Below are positions 52,277 to 61,561 of a DNA stretch of 64,000 bases, piece after piece. Numbering within the stretch: position 1 is the stretch's first letter; each line of letters starts with the position of its first letter. Below the pieces are notes generated by a model. It did no database searches, had not been told where the DNA came from, and was given only the letters and a program-made list of their open reading frames with translations. Made by a program: the position numbers and the translations under genes. This stretch comes from Gemmatimonadaceae bacterium (GTDB taxonomy: Bacteria; Gemmatimonadota; Gemmatimonadetes; Gemmatimonadales; Gemmatimonadaceae), in assembly GCA_022843265.1 (NCBI GenBank), contig JALHNZ010000008.1:38095-102094 (forward strand), given 5' to 3'.

Positions 52277-53654
52277 CAAAATATTCGGTGGCCAACTGCT
52301 CGATCGCAGCCGCCATGCGATCAAGCGGATGCGTTCCGTTGCTGCACCACGGCAGGCCCATGCTGCTGCGCACGGCGCCATCTACGGAGAACTCCACGCG
52401 CAGTGATTCGCGCAGATTCCCAACCGATGTGCACAGACTCCCTTGCAAGCGCACCATCGCCGGGAGCGATGCGAGGTCAAGCGAGACGATAAGCTGTTGT
52501 ATACGCGTCACGTGCGCGGCGGAAACGTGCGCCGTATCGTTGGGCGTGCTCCCACTCGTGGCCTGCAGCCACCGGCGAAGTCGACCATCGGTCGCGAGCT
52601 CAATGCGCGTTTGCTGACACGTAGGCAAGCAGCGCACCCGCTGCACCGCCACCACAAGATCCGTCGTCGCGATATCGCTGTTTACCACGGTGGCGTATGC
52701 GTCGCGCGCCTCGGCCTCACTCGTGATTGACGCAGGCGTCGCCGCACTCGCCGCCGCCGTCGCCGCTGTACTCGCCGCTGTACCGGCCGCTGTACCGGCC
52801 ACCGCCGGTGCGCTGCCTGCAAACCGACGCTGCGACACGGGCGCGGCGGGTACAACCGGCAGTGCCAGAATGGATGGACGCTGCGCCGGATCCGCCGCCA
52901 CGCGACCGCCGGTGCGCTCCAGCGGGGAGGCCATTGATTCCGGTGGTGGTATGAGTGCACGCGCGCGACTCTGAAGCGCCGCGTCTGACTCAGACGCCTT
53001 GGCGGCACTTCGATTTGCCGTCACGGCGAGCTCTGCCGATGTGTTCGCCACGTTGCCTGGCACGGGCGCACGTTGCGGCGCCACCGCTGGCATATCACGA
53101 CTCGCCTCAGCTCGCGCGACGTCGGGTGTTTGGGGAGCGGCAAGACTCCGCGACGCTGAATCGGGCGCCGCAGCATCGGGCGCCGCAGCATCAGACAGAA
53201 CGGTCGCGGGCGCACTGGCATCGGGACGGCGGATTTCCGGCGCCGCGATTTCGCGCACCGACACCGGCTCGCGGTTCGCAACGAACACGCCGGTCACGCC
53301 GATCATGAGCAGGGCGGCAATGCTGCCCCACCGTGTCCACGCCATCGGCTTGCGTTGCCGTGCCGTGACGGTGGATGCGGAGCGCTCGTTCGCGTGATTG
53401 GCAGGCACGGACGCGGCCACGGGCAACACATCCGCGGGCACGCTATCGAGCGCGCCCAGAATGCGCGACGACGCCGCGATCAACCCTCGCGCTTCAGCAA
53501 CGCGCGCCGCGAACTCCCGATTAGAGAGCACCAGCGCGTCATACTGCGCGCTTGTGGTGGCGTCGAGCTGCCCATCAAGCCACTCGTGGATCATGCCTTC
53601 GTCTGGCAGCAGGCCGTCATCGAGCGTGCTGCGTGTGAGATCATCCTGCGACAT
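52257..53654 (-). CDS. anti-sigma factor-like membrane protein with Ala-rich region
   Basis: A 465-residue protein (ATG 53654, preceded by GGAGGGG) directly overlapping the sigma gene by 14 bp. The N-terminal 60 residues (IHEWLDGQLDATTSAQYDALV) resemble the sigma-binding zinc-finger-less anti-sigma helix bundle; one membrane helix follows (WGSIAALLMIGVTGVFVA, about residue 105). The extracytoplasmic part has a long Ala/Pro/Ser-rich stretch encoded by short DNA repeats, then a folded C-terminal domain (DIATTDLVVAVQRVRCLPTCQQTRIELATDGRLRRW). It should hold the sigma factor inactive until a surface signal arrives. Confidence 0.75.
   Translation of the reverse strand: MSQDDLTRSTLDDGLLPDEGMIHEWLDGQLDATTSAQYDALVLSNREFAARVAEARGLIAASSRILGALDSVPADVLPVAASVPANHANERSASTVTARQRKPMAWTRWGSIAALLMIGVTGVFVANREPVSVREIAAPEIRRPDASAPATVLSDAAAPDAAAPDSASRSLAAPQTPDVARAEASRDMPAVAPQRAPVPGNVANTSAELAVTANRSAAKASESDAALQSRARALIPPPESMASPLERTGGRVAADPAQRPSILALPVVPAAPVSQRRFAGSAPAVAGTAAGTAASTAATAAASAATPASITSEAEARDAYATVVNSDIATTDLVVAVQRVRCLPTCQQTRIELATDGRLRRWLQATSGSTPNDTAHVSAAHVTRIQQLIVSLDLASLPAMVRLQGSLCTSVGNLRESLRVEFSVDGAVRSSMGLPWCSNGTHPLDRMAAAIEQLATEYFANGARR
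52762..52797. repeat. 12 bp tandem repeat in the Ala-rich part of the anti-sigma gene
   Basis: GCCGCTGTACTC, GCCGCTGTACCG and GCCGCTGTACCG follow each other (52762-52797), embedded in a longer GCCGCC-rich tract. They encode part of an Ala/Thr/Gly-rich linker and are a likely slippage site. Confidence 0.6.
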
Positions 53655-54156
53655 GGTCCCGCCCCTCCGCGCTCTGTTGCAGCGCTTCATAGTGCTCAGC
53701 GAGACGCCGGCGCGCTCGCGATAGTGTGGTGCCGACCGAACTGCGTGTGATGTCGAGCGCCGAAGCAATTTCGTCGTAGTCGAGTCCTTCTTCGCGCATC
53801 AACAACGCCAGCCGGTCCCGTTCGACGAGTGCGTCAATCGCTTTGCGTGCAAACGCGCGTGACTCATCGCGCTCCATTGACGTGACTTCCGGTTCAACGA
53901 CGCGATCCCGTTCTTCGTTGGCGAGCAGTTCGAGACGCGCGCGCTGCCGTGACGCCTTGCGCGCATCATCACGCACCAGATTTGTGGCAACCGCAAACAA
54001 CCAGGAGCGCTCGCTGGTCAGTGACTCCTGGCGAAGCGCGCGCAGGAACGTTTCCTGCGCGATCTCCTCCGCCCAATCACGATCGCCCAATCGTCGCGTG
54101 AGATACCGCACGAGCGGTTGGTGATACAGTCGGAACAGTCGGTCGACGTCTTCCAT
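53641..54156 (-). CDS. ECF-type RNA polymerase sigma factor
   Basis: A 171-residue sigma-70 family protein (ATG 54156). Region 2: VDRLFRLYHQPLVRYLTRRLGDRDWAEEIAQETFLRALRQES...SWLFAVATNLVRDDARK. Region 4: LVERDRLALLMREEGLDYDEIASALDITRSSVGTTLSRARRRLAEHYEAL. It directs RNA polymerase to a private promoter set when released from the anti-sigma protein encoded just downstream. A longer upstream start gives no similarity. Confidence 0.92.
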   Translation of the reverse strand: MEDVDRLFRLYHQPLVRYLTRRLGDRDWAEEIAQETFLRALRQESLTSERSWLFAVATNLVRDDARKASRQRARLELLANEERDRVVEPEVTSMERDESRAFARKAIDALVERDRLALLMREEGLDYDEIASALDITRSSVGTTLSRARRRLAEHYEALQQSAEGRDHVAG

Positions 54157-54199
54157 GACTGCTGCTACCCGCGTTGGGTGAACGTGATGCACACAGGAA

Positions 54200-56464
54200 C
54201 TACCATCGCTCCACCAGCTGCCGAATCGCAGCAGCATCCAGCTGCTCTACGCCGTCGGGTGTGACTTCCACCAACGCGCGGTTTCCTCGCACTCTGACAC
54301 GATCGCCGAGTGCCATGGCTTCGCGAAGACCCGGCACCGCGTTCGCAAGCGCCATCCAGGCCGCGCTGAACGGCTTCACGCGAATCGTGTGTTCAGGTTT
54401 CCATGACCGATCACCAATCAGCCGACGATCCGTCCACACCGAATCAACCAGATCAAACAAGCGGCCATCAACCACTCGTGCACGGCCGGCATCGGCGTCA
54501 CGCTCGCCCAGCATTTGATCTGCCGCAGACATGGTGACTACGGCGCGCTGTTCGGAAGCGCGACGCGCCGATTCAAAGGCGACGGCCGGTGCGGCCGCGT
54601 TGCCCGCCTTGGCGCTCATGTCCGATGACGACGGCGCACTCATCAGTCGACCCCCCGCGGCGCCGGTACCGCGCGTGCGCTGCGCCACCACCGCGTTCGG
54701 TTCGAGCACCAGATACGATGTGAGCGGCGTCGGTATGCCAAAGCGCTCGCCCAACAGTCGCAGCTCATTGTCAATCTCGGCGTTCGGGCCGCTGCGTCGC
54801 CGTTCCGTGTCGAGCGCCGCCACACGCTGCACGGCCCACAACCGCGGTACAAAAGCGTTCGTGCTATCGCGCGCACCAAACTGATAGTCGGATTGTATGA
54901 CGCGTGTCTCGCCGCCACTGGTGCCGGAGATACGCACGCGCCCCGTAGATGATCCATTGTAGCGCGCCAGAAACACCAGTTCCTGACCGGCCATGAGATC
55001 CATGCCGTACGGCGCGTACAGCTGACGCAGTTGTCCGCCATCCAGGTGCACACGCACGTTGGAGAGAAGCGGCGCGGCCAGTCGCTGCGCAACCAGCGCC
55101 ACCGCGCGTTCAACCGATTCATCAGGCCGTACGAAGTGCGCCGCACCGCGCGCGCCGAGTGCGATCTGTTCGACCAATGACGCATCAACGTCTTCGCCCA
55201 CACCAAACGTGAACACGCGGGCGTCTCCGCGCCACACGCTGGTGCTATCAAGAATGGCAACGGAACGCAATCCATTGGTGGGTTGCCCGTCCGTGATGAG
55301 CAGAACGAGCGGCAATCGCGCATCGTCACGAGCCCGCTCGGATTTTGCTGTGAGCGCTTCACGCATCGCATCGCCGATATTCGTTCCACCACGCGCCTCC
55401 AGTGCATCAAGCCAGTTGCGCGCGCGGCGCACATTGGCGGGTGTCGCGTCAATGAGGGCGGGGGATTGCGCGGTAATCTCATCCGAGAAAGCAATCAGTC
55501 GAAAGCGATCATTCGGCTGCAGCGATGACAGCAACGCGTTGCCGGCCGCGATGGCCTGCGTCAGTTTTGTGCCCTGCATGCTGCCAGACACATCAAGCAC
55601 GAGCGAGATGTCGCGCGGCATGGGCCGCGGCGTTTCGCGTGGCGGCGATACAATGACGAGCGCATGACGCTCACCACGTGCGCTGTGCGTGAGCACCGTG
55701 ACACCAGCCGCACGACCAGCGCCGCGAACCGGCAGGTACGCCACCACGTCGCCCGCACGACCGGTCAGCGCGACATCCCGCACGCTGCGATCGCCGGTGT
55801 TGGAACGGGTCTTCACGCTATGCGTAGGCGACCACGGCGTTCCGAGACTGTCGTTGCTCCACCGAATGCGAAACGTGCCGGTCGCGCGTTCGTCGCGCGG
55901 ATCATCGACTCCAACCAACGTTCCGCGCACACGCAGTGCATCACCCTCGCGTGGCAAAACATGCCGATGTTTCACCACGACTGTGCGTCGTTCTCCCGCG
56001 CGAAACGGGAAGATGCGAGTGCGGACCATGCCAAGTCCGGCCCACTCCACCAGTGCGGGATCGCGCAGTTCCCGCACAATGCGCTCGTACGTGGCTTTGG
56101 CGCGCGCCGCGTCGAGCACTTCGCCGGCCACCAGCTCGCCGTCAATCTCCAGTCGCAATTCTTCGAACGCCGCGCCGTGCGGAAGTGGGAACAGAAAATC
56201 CGCTTCGCCAACGGTTGCGCCGCGGTTCTCAAAGGTTTCGGTCACGGTGGTCTGCGCGATTCGACCGCTGATATCGATGACCGTGCTCGTCGCAACGCGG
56301 GCAACACTTGGTGTGCATTGCCGCGAAGGGCGCTCCATGGGCTGCGGCTGCGGTCGTGGCACACTGCACGAGGCGACCACGCGCCCCTGTGCCACAACTT
56401 TTGCGGTTGGTATCAGGGGCAACGCAGCGGCAGCGAGCAGAGCGAAAATCAGAGGGCGAGTCAT
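54200..56464 (-). CDS. exported VIT and von Willebrand A domain protein
   Basis: A 754-residue protein with a signal peptide (PLIFALLAAAALPLIPTAKVVAQ). The VIT domain (about 60-190) reads VIDISGRIAQTTVTETFENRGATVGEADFLFPLPHGAAFEELRLEIDGELVAGEVLDAARAKATYERIVRE. The vWA domain starts at RDISLVLDVSGSMQGTKLTQAI with an intact MIDAS (DxSGS). The C-terminal 250 residues are a beta-rich region with an Ala/Ser-rich linker. Such proteins probably mediate surface protein contacts. Its stop is 43 bp from the sigma gene start, so they may form one operon. Confidence 0.87.
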   Translation of the reverse strand: MTRPLIFALLAAAALPLIPTAKVVAQGRVVASCSVPRPQPQPMERPSRQCTPSVARVATSTVIDISGRIAQTTVTETFENRGATVGEADFLFPLPHGAAFEELRLEIDGELVAGEVLDAARAKATYERIVRELRDPALVEWAGLGMVRTRIFPFRAGERRTVVVKHRHVLPREGDALRVRGTLVGVDDPRDERATGTFRIRWSNDSLGTPWSPTHSVKTRSNTGDRSVRDVALTGRAGDVVAYLPVRGAGRAAGVTVLTHSARGERHALVIVSPPRETPRPMPRDISLVLDVSGSMQGTKLTQAIAAGNALLSSLQPNDRFRLIAFSDEITAQSPALIDATPANVRRARNWLDALEARGGTNIGDAMREALTAKSERARDDARLPLVLLITDGQPTNGLRSVAILDSTSVWRGDARVFTFGVGEDVDASLVEQIALGARGAAHFVRPDESVERAVALVAQRLAAPLLSNVRVHLDGGQLRQLYAPYGMDLMAGQELVFLARYNGSSTGRVRISGTSGGETRVIQSDYQFGARDSTNAFVPRLWAVQRVAALDTERRRSGPNAEIDNELRLLGERFGIPTPLTSYLVLEPNAVVAQRTRGTGAAGGRLMSAPSSSDMSAKAGNAAAPAVAFESARRASEQRAVVTMSAADQMLGERDADAGRARVVDGRLFDLVDSVWTDRRLIGDRSWKPEHTIRVKPFSAAWMALANAVPGLREAMALGDRVRVRGNRALVEVTPDGVEQLDAAAIRQLVERW

Positions 56465-56579
56465 GGCGTTCTCCGGTTGTGGACAACCAAGCAGGGTTAT
56501 CCGGGAGACGCCATGAGCGCCGACGCTTGCACATCACATCTCCGCTCGGCCGCCGGGGGCCGATTCACGACGCGCTGAT

Positions 56580-57458
56580 TTATCGCTGACGCGCGGGCTC
56601 GAAGCTGCGTTCGACCACGTGAACCGGAACAGCGCTCTCCACGGCGGTCGTCACCGTCTGCTGCACCGTGCCATTGTCGCGACGGGCGGCCCAGCCGAGG
56701 CGAAATGGCGAGGGCGCACTGCGCAGCGCCGCCAGCTGCAGTCTGCGTGCTACGATTTCTGCGGCACGGTCGTCGGCGTCGGGGAGTACCACCACGAGCA
56801 GGTCCGGGGCGGCGCGCACGATGACTTCCGATGAGCGAATGTGCCGAAGCAGAAAACGTGCCATACGTTCGAGGCGTGTGTTGAGCAGCGCGCGCTGTTC
56901 GACCGTCTCAGAAAAATCATCCTGCGGCATGTGCACCACGCACACGCCGACGCGCGAGTCCGCGCGCTGCTGCAACTCACCAGTCAGCAGATCGAGGTAG
57001 TCGGCGGTGTACGCGCCCGTCGCGGCATCGCGCGTGTGAGAATCGCTGCGATCGTTCAGTTCGCGCGCCGGTGTGACGCTGACGTCAATCACAACGCCAT
57101 GATACGTGATGACGCCGTCGTCAGTGCGCGCGTAGCAGGTGTCAAGCAGCGTTCGCACGGTCCCGTCGCCGCGCTCGACCTCGCGGGTGAACTCTCGGAC
57201 CACGCCGTCACGCGCCAGCGCCTGCATTTCGGCCTGCCACTGGTCGACAGACCGCAGGCGATCACGAACAGGTTGCCGAGCGGCACCGGCGATGTCTGCC
57301 ACACCCAACAGATCCAGAGCCACGGGATTGGCGTCGATGACGACGCCTGACTCGTCCATGATGTACACGCCTTCGCGCAGGTAGCGGACGAGCTCGGAGA
57401 GCGACACACCGTCACTGAAGCGGCGGGCCGAAGTATTGCTGGAGTCACGACGTGCCAT
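56580..57458 (-). CDS. PAS-domain protein with a degenerate GGDEF-like domain
   Basis: A 292-residue protein. PAS domain at about 20-130: LSELVRYLREGVYIMDESGVVIDANPVALDLLGVADIAG, ending TYHGVVIDVSVTP. The second half (RDAATGAYTADYLDLLTGELQQRADSRVGVCVVHMPQDDFSETVEQRALLNTRLERMARFLLRHIRSSEVIVRAAPDLLVVVLPDAD) follows the GGDEF fold but carries APDLLVV where GGDEF should be, so it cannot make c-di-GMP. It may be a sensor or a receptor. First in the leftward block before the VIT-vWA gene. Confidence 0.7.
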   Translation of the reverse strand: MARRDSSNTSARRFSDGVSLSELVRYLREGVYIMDESGVVIDANPVALDLLGVADIAGAARQPVRDRLRSVDQWQAEMQALARDGVVREFTREVERGDGTVRTLLDTCYARTDDGVITYHGVVIDVSVTPARELNDRSDSHTRDAATGAYTADYLDLLTGELQQRADSRVGVCVVHMPQDDFSETVEQRALLNTRLERMARFLLRHIRSSEVIVRAAPDLLVVVLPDADDRAAEIVARRLQLAALRSAPSPFRLGWAARRDNGTVQQTVTTAVESAVPVHVVERSFEPARQR

Positions 57459-57620
57459 CGAGAGAGCCCCTGCCGGTTGGAGACGTTGGCGAATGTGGCA
57501 CCTTCAGCGGTTTGGCGCGAGGGGATTTTTGCATTCCACGCCCTGCTGTACACCGACCGAATCCGTTTCGTTACGAACGACTCTCTGGCGGTCGGCGTCG
57601 ATGCGCGGTAGGCTGCATTC

Positions 57621-59747
57621 ATGCCGTTGTCTGGAACCAACCATGTTGCGGTCGACTGGACGGCTTCGCGGCACCGCGTGCTCGAAGCCATTGTCGCGCG
57701 GGTCCTTGACGGCGCGCCTGGGGCCGCCAGCGCCCTCCACGGCGTCGTGGCGGAGGTCCAGCGTCGCGTGGCCAGCCTCAGCGCGCGCAAACAGCGTGAT
57801 CTGATGCGCGCGCTCGACCTGCTTGACAGCCGAGTTGCCGGACTGGCCACGATTGGTCGTCCGGTCGGATTTGCGCAGGCGAGTGCGGTTCAGCAAGCGA
57901 ACTGGCTCTGGTCGTGGGCGGAATCGCGCGTCCCACCGCTTCGCACGGCCTATCAGGCGTTCCGGCGATTGGCCTTGGGTGCACACTACAGCACGCCCTC
58001 GGTGAGCGCCGCGATTGGATATCGGGGTCCGCTCCACACCCGTGATATCGCGGTTGCATGGGAAGGTTCGCTACCGAACGAGGGGCGTGCGGACGGCGTG
58101 GATAATCTGCTGCGTCCAGTGGCGCGTGGTCGGGTTGACCATCGGCGCGAGCGGCCGGCCTCGCCGCCGCCGGCCGGCGTGGTCACGGGGGCGATGATAG
58201 ATGGCGACACGCACCGTTCGGCCGATGTGGTGGTCATCGGAACGGGTGCGGGTGGTGCGGTGGCGGCGGCCCGACTGGCTGAGGCCGGGCTTGAGGTCGT
58301 GGTCCTCGAAGAGGGTGGATACTTCAGCGCGGCTGATTTTTCGGAGCAGGAAGCGCCACTGGCCGAACAGCTGTACGCCGACGGCGCGCTTCGCGCGACG
58401 GACGATCTGGCGGTGCAACTGCTGCAGGGCCGTGCGGTTGGTGGATCAACGACCATCAACTGGATGATCATGTTGCGCACGCCAGACTTTGTGCTCGACG
58501 AATGGCAGCGGCGCTTTGGTCTGCACGACTACACATCCGCGGCGATGGCTTCCGCGTTCGAGCGCGTTGAGCGCGAAGTGAATGCGCAGCCGGTACCGGA
58601 GGACGCGCACTCGCCGAACAATCGGGTCATTCTGGATGGCGCAAAACAGCTCGGCTGGCGTGCGACTACGGCGACCATCAATGCCAAGGGATGCGTGCGG
58701 AGCGGGTTCTGCGGCATCGGTTGCCGATACGACGCGAAGCAGGGCACACTGCTCACCTACATTCCGCGCGCGCTGGGGTTCGGCGCAACGCTGTACAGCG
58801 ATGCCCGTGTAGAACGTATTGAGATACGCGAACGCGACAGCGGTACCGGAACGGCTCCGCGCAAGCGCGTGCACGCCGCGGTGCGCAGGGGATCCACATC
58901 ACATCAGCTCACCATCGATGCGCCCCTGGTGGTGGTTGCCGGCGGTGCCGTGGGCACGCCGGTGTTGTTGCAACGCTCCGGACTTGGTGGTGGTGGCGTG
59001 GGCCGTTTCCTGCGGCTGCATCCAACCACGGCAACCGTTGGTGTGTTTGATCGCGAGATTGTCGGCAGCTCCGGCATTCCGCTCTCCACCATGTGCGATG
59101 AGCATTTGCAGTGGCAGCAGTCTGACTACGGATTCTGGCTTGAATGTCCCCCATTTCTTCCCGGACTCGGCGCGGTGGCCGTCTCGGGCTTTGGTCCGTC
59201 ACACGCGAGTCTGATGCAACAGTTCACGCGTCTGAGCAGCGTGATCGCACTCACGCGTGATGGCGCAGAGGTGGAGCATTCCAGTGGCGGCGTGCAGCTC
59301 CAGCACAACGGCGACGTTTCTATTCGGTACGAGTTGGCGGCTGCTGACGCGGTGCGCGTGCAAGCGTCGATCGAAGCGGCGGCGCGGCTGCAGCTGGCGG
59401 CTGGGGCACGCGAAGTGCACACGCTGCATGCCAGGCCCATGATTGTGCGAAATGACGCTGATCTGTTGCACGTGCGACGAGCGCCAGTGAGCGCCAACCG
59501 ACTGACGCTCTTCAGCGCGCACGTGAACGGGACCTGTCGCATGGGCACGAACGCAAGTATTGCCGGCTGTACTCCCGACGGTGAGCGTTTTGGCGCGCGC
59601 GGTGTGTACGTTGCCGATGGCTCCCTGTTGCCTACGGCACTCGGCGTAAATCCACAATCCACTATCATGGCGCTGGCGACTATTGTGTCGGAGCGCATCG
59701 CGGCCCGCTACGGGTCCGCACACCATCCACAGCGAGAGTACGCATGA
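57621..59747 (+). CDS. GMC-family FAD-dependent oxidoreductase with N-terminal extension
   Basis: A 708-residue protein. The first roughly 195 residues are a helical extension as in long-chain alcohol oxidase-like GMC proteins. The FAD dinucleotide motif is at about residue 202: DVVVIGTGAGGAVAAARLAEAGLEVVVLEEGG. Further GMC features: LLQGRAVGGSTTINWM, the Cys-rich GCVRSGFCGIGCRYDAKQGTL, and the C-terminal HVNGTCRMGTN ... VYVADGSLLPTALGVNPQSTIMALA, with active-site His and Asn. It oxidises an alcohol, possibly a long-chain or sugar alcohol. Overlaps the MarR gene by 4 bp. Confidence 0.88.
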   Translation: MPLSGTNHVAVDWTASRHRVLEAIVARVLDGAPGAASALHGVVAEVQRRVASLSARKQRDLMRALDLLDSRVAGLATIGRPVGFAQASAVQQANWLWSWAESRVPPLRTAYQAFRRLALGAHYSTPSVSAAIGYRGPLHTRDIAVAWEGSLPNEGRADGVDNLLRPVARGRVDHRRERPASPPPAGVVTGAMIDGDTHRSADVVVIGTGAGGAVAAARLAEAGLEVVVLEEGGYFSAADFSEQEAPLAEQLYADGALRATDDLAVQLLQGRAVGGSTTINWMIMLRTPDFVLDEWQRRFGLHDYTSAAMASAFERVEREVNAQPVPEDAHSPNNRVILDGAKQLGWRATTATINAKGCVRSGFCGIGCRYDAKQGTLLTYIPRALGFGATLYSDARVERIEIRERDSGTGTAPRKRVHAAVRRGSTSHQLTIDAPLVVVAGGAVGTPVLLQRSGLGGGGVGRFLRLHPTTATVGVFDREIVGSSGIPLSTMCDEHLQWQQSDYGFWLECPPFLPGLGAVAVSGFGPSHASLMQQFTRLSSVIALTRDGAEVEHSSGGVQLQHNGDVSIRYELAAADAVRVQASIEAAARLQLAAGAREVHTLHARPMIVRNDADLLHVRRAPVSANRLTLFSAHVNGTCRMGTNASIAGCTPDGERFGARGVYVADGSLLPTALGVNPQSTIMALATIVSERIAARYGSAHHPQREYA

Positions 59748-60367
59748 CCCGAAAGAGCGAGAGCCCCAAGCAGAAAGAAAAGCTTGAGCGGAAACGACGT
59801 CGGTCGGTCGATGCTTACACCCGGTTGCAGCGAGCTGCCGCGCTGACATCTGCAGCGGCTGACGCTGCACTCGCGCCCTTTGGTCTGTCTGCGAGTCAAC
59901 TCGGCGTGCTCGAAACATTGCAGTCGCGCGGTCCGCTCCATCAACAGGAGCTGGCGCGCACGCTGGGTCGCAGCAAAGCGCAAATGACGGCGATTATTGA
60001 TGCGCTCGAAAAACGCGGCGCCGCAACGCGTGAGCGCCACGCGACCGACCGTCGCTTTACGACCGTGCATCTGACTGAGGTGGGGGTGGCGTTGCTGGCG
60101 GAGGCCGTGCCAGTCCGCGTGGATGCAGTCACCGCGATCATGGCCACGCTTTCGGGCGAACAGCGCACGCGTCTGGCCCGGCTCTGTCGACGTCTCGTCA
60201 AGGCGCTTGCACCTGAGGAAGACGAGCGCGAATCCGAAGAGGAGCACGCCGATGTTGACGCGGAGGGCGACGATGAGGCGGACGCGTCCGGTGATGACGG
60301 TGAAGGTGAGGACGAGGCGCCAATGAGTTCACCTGAAGACAACGCGGACGGCACGATCACGCGCTAG
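59744..60367 (+). CDS. MarR-family transcriptional regulator with acidic tail
   Basis: A 207-residue protein. The winged helix is LGVLETLQSRGPLHQQELARTLGRSKAQMTAIIDALEKRGAATRERHATDRRFTTVHLTEVG. The N-terminus is very basic (RKSESPKQKEKLERKRRRS) and the last 50 residues are almost purely acidic with Gly/Asp repeats (EEHADVDAEGDDEADASGDDGEGEDEA), which is unusual for MarR. Its start overlaps the GMC oxidoreductase stop, so it probably regulates that enzyme in response to a phenolic or lipid ligand. Confidence 0.87.
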   Translation: MTRKSESPKQKEKLERKRRRSVDAYTRLQRAAALTSAAADAALAPFGLSASQLGVLETLQSRGPLHQQELARTLGRSKAQMTAIIDALEKRGAATRERHATDRRFTTVHLTEVGVALLAEAVPVRVDAVTAIMATLSGEQRTRLARLCRRLVKALAPEEDERESEEEHADVDAEGDDEADASGDDGEGEDEAPMSSPEDNADGTITR

Positions 60368-60377
60368 TTTTGATGGC

Positions 60378-61559
60378 ATGACTGGACGCCATCATCTCTA
60401 TATCCCGGGGCCCACGAACGTCCCCGATCGGCTTTTGCGCGCAATGCATCGCGCGCAGGAAGATCATCGATCGGCTTCGTTCCCGACGCTCACGCGCAGC
60501 ATTCTCAGCCGCCTGCCCGCCGTGGTTGGCAGCACCACGGCCACGCCGTTTGTTTTTCCTGCATCGGGTAGCGCGATGTGGGAGGCGGCGTTGGTCAACA
60601 GTGTGAATCCCGGAGCGCGCCTTCTGGCTGTACGCTTTGGTCAATTCTCCCACCTGTTCATTCAAACGGCGCGCAGCCTCGGCTACACGGTGGATGTGAT
60701 TGAAGTGCCGTGGGGTGAAGGTGCGCATCCGGAGTTGATCGAAGCCGCGCTGCGTGCGGATACGTCGCACGAGATTCAGGGCGTGCTGCTGGTGCACAAC
60801 GAAACGGCCACCGGTGTTACGAGCGATGTGGGGGCCGTTCGTACTGCCATGGATCGTGCGCAGCATCCCGCGCTGCTCTTTGTGGACGGCGTGAGCTCGA
60901 TTGCGAGTCTCGATTTTCAAATGGACGCGTGGCGTGTGGACTGCGCGATTACCGGATCGCAGAAAGGGTTCATGTTGCCGGCCGGACTTGGCATTCTGTA
61001 CTGCAGTGATCGTGTGGTAAACTCGCTCGAAAGCATTACAACGCCGCGTGCATACTTCGACTTGCGTCCGATGTTGGCGAATAATCGGCAGGGCTATTTT
61101 CCGAGCACGCCGGCGCTCACACTGTTGTGGGGCCTCGACGAAGCGCTCACCATGTTGCTCGACGAGGGCATGAGCAATGTGGTCGCGCGACATGCGCGTC
61201 TGGCTGAGGGCGTACGCCAGGCAGTACATGCGTGGGGACTGTCGCTCTGTGCGACAGAGCCGCGTTGGTACAGTAATACGGTGAGTGCACTCGTGGTGCC
61301 GGACGGCGCCGATGCACGGCGGGTGATTGAGCTCGCCGCCGCGCGATGGAACCTTGCCCTCGGCTCGGGGCTCACACAGTTGGCGGGCAGAGTGTTCCGC
61401 ATTGGGCACATGGGTGATGTGAATGAGTTGATGTTGGCGGGTGCGCTTGCCGGAACGGAAATGGCCTTGCTTGATGCGGGAATCGCGGTAACGCCAGGAA
61501 GTGGCGTCGCAGCAGCTGCGACGTCGTGGCGTGCCACGATGCCTGCGTCGGCCGTGTGA
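60378..61559 (+). CDS. class V aminotransferase (serine/alanine-glyoxylate type)
   Basis: A 393-residue PLP enzyme. YIPGPTNVPDRLLRAMHRAQEDHRS is the classic N-terminus of alanine/serine-glyoxylate transaminases; VFPASGSAMWEAALVN, LVHNETATGVTSDVG, LFVDGVSSIASLDFQMDAWRVD and the PLP lysine in AITGSQKGFMLPAGLG are all present. It should transfer an amino group from serine (or alanine) to glyoxylate. With the hydroxypyruvate reductase 2 bp downstream, serine as donor, giving hydroxypyruvate, is most likely. Confidence 0.9.
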   Translation: MTGRHHLYIPGPTNVPDRLLRAMHRAQEDHRSASFPTLTRSILSRLPAVVGSTTATPFVFPASGSAMWEAALVNSVNPGARLLAVRFGQFSHLFIQTARSLGYTVDVIEVPWGEGAHPELIEAALRADTSHEIQGVLLVHNETATGVTSDVGAVRTAMDRAQHPALLFVDGVSSIASLDFQMDAWRVDCAITGSQKGFMLPAGLGILYCSDRVVNSLESITTPRAYFDLRPMLANNRQGYFPSTPALTLLWGLDEALTMLLDEGMSNVVARHARLAEGVRQAVHAWGLSLCATEPRWYSNTVSALVVPDGADARRVIELAAARWNLALGSGLTQLAGRVFRIGHMGDVNELMLAGALAGTEMALLDAGIAVTPGSGVAAAATSWRATMPASAV

Positions 61560-61561
61560 CG

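Noticed and set aside
60357-61409. 350-codon minus-strand frame
   Set aside because: Antisense to the class V aminotransferase; no recognisable domain.
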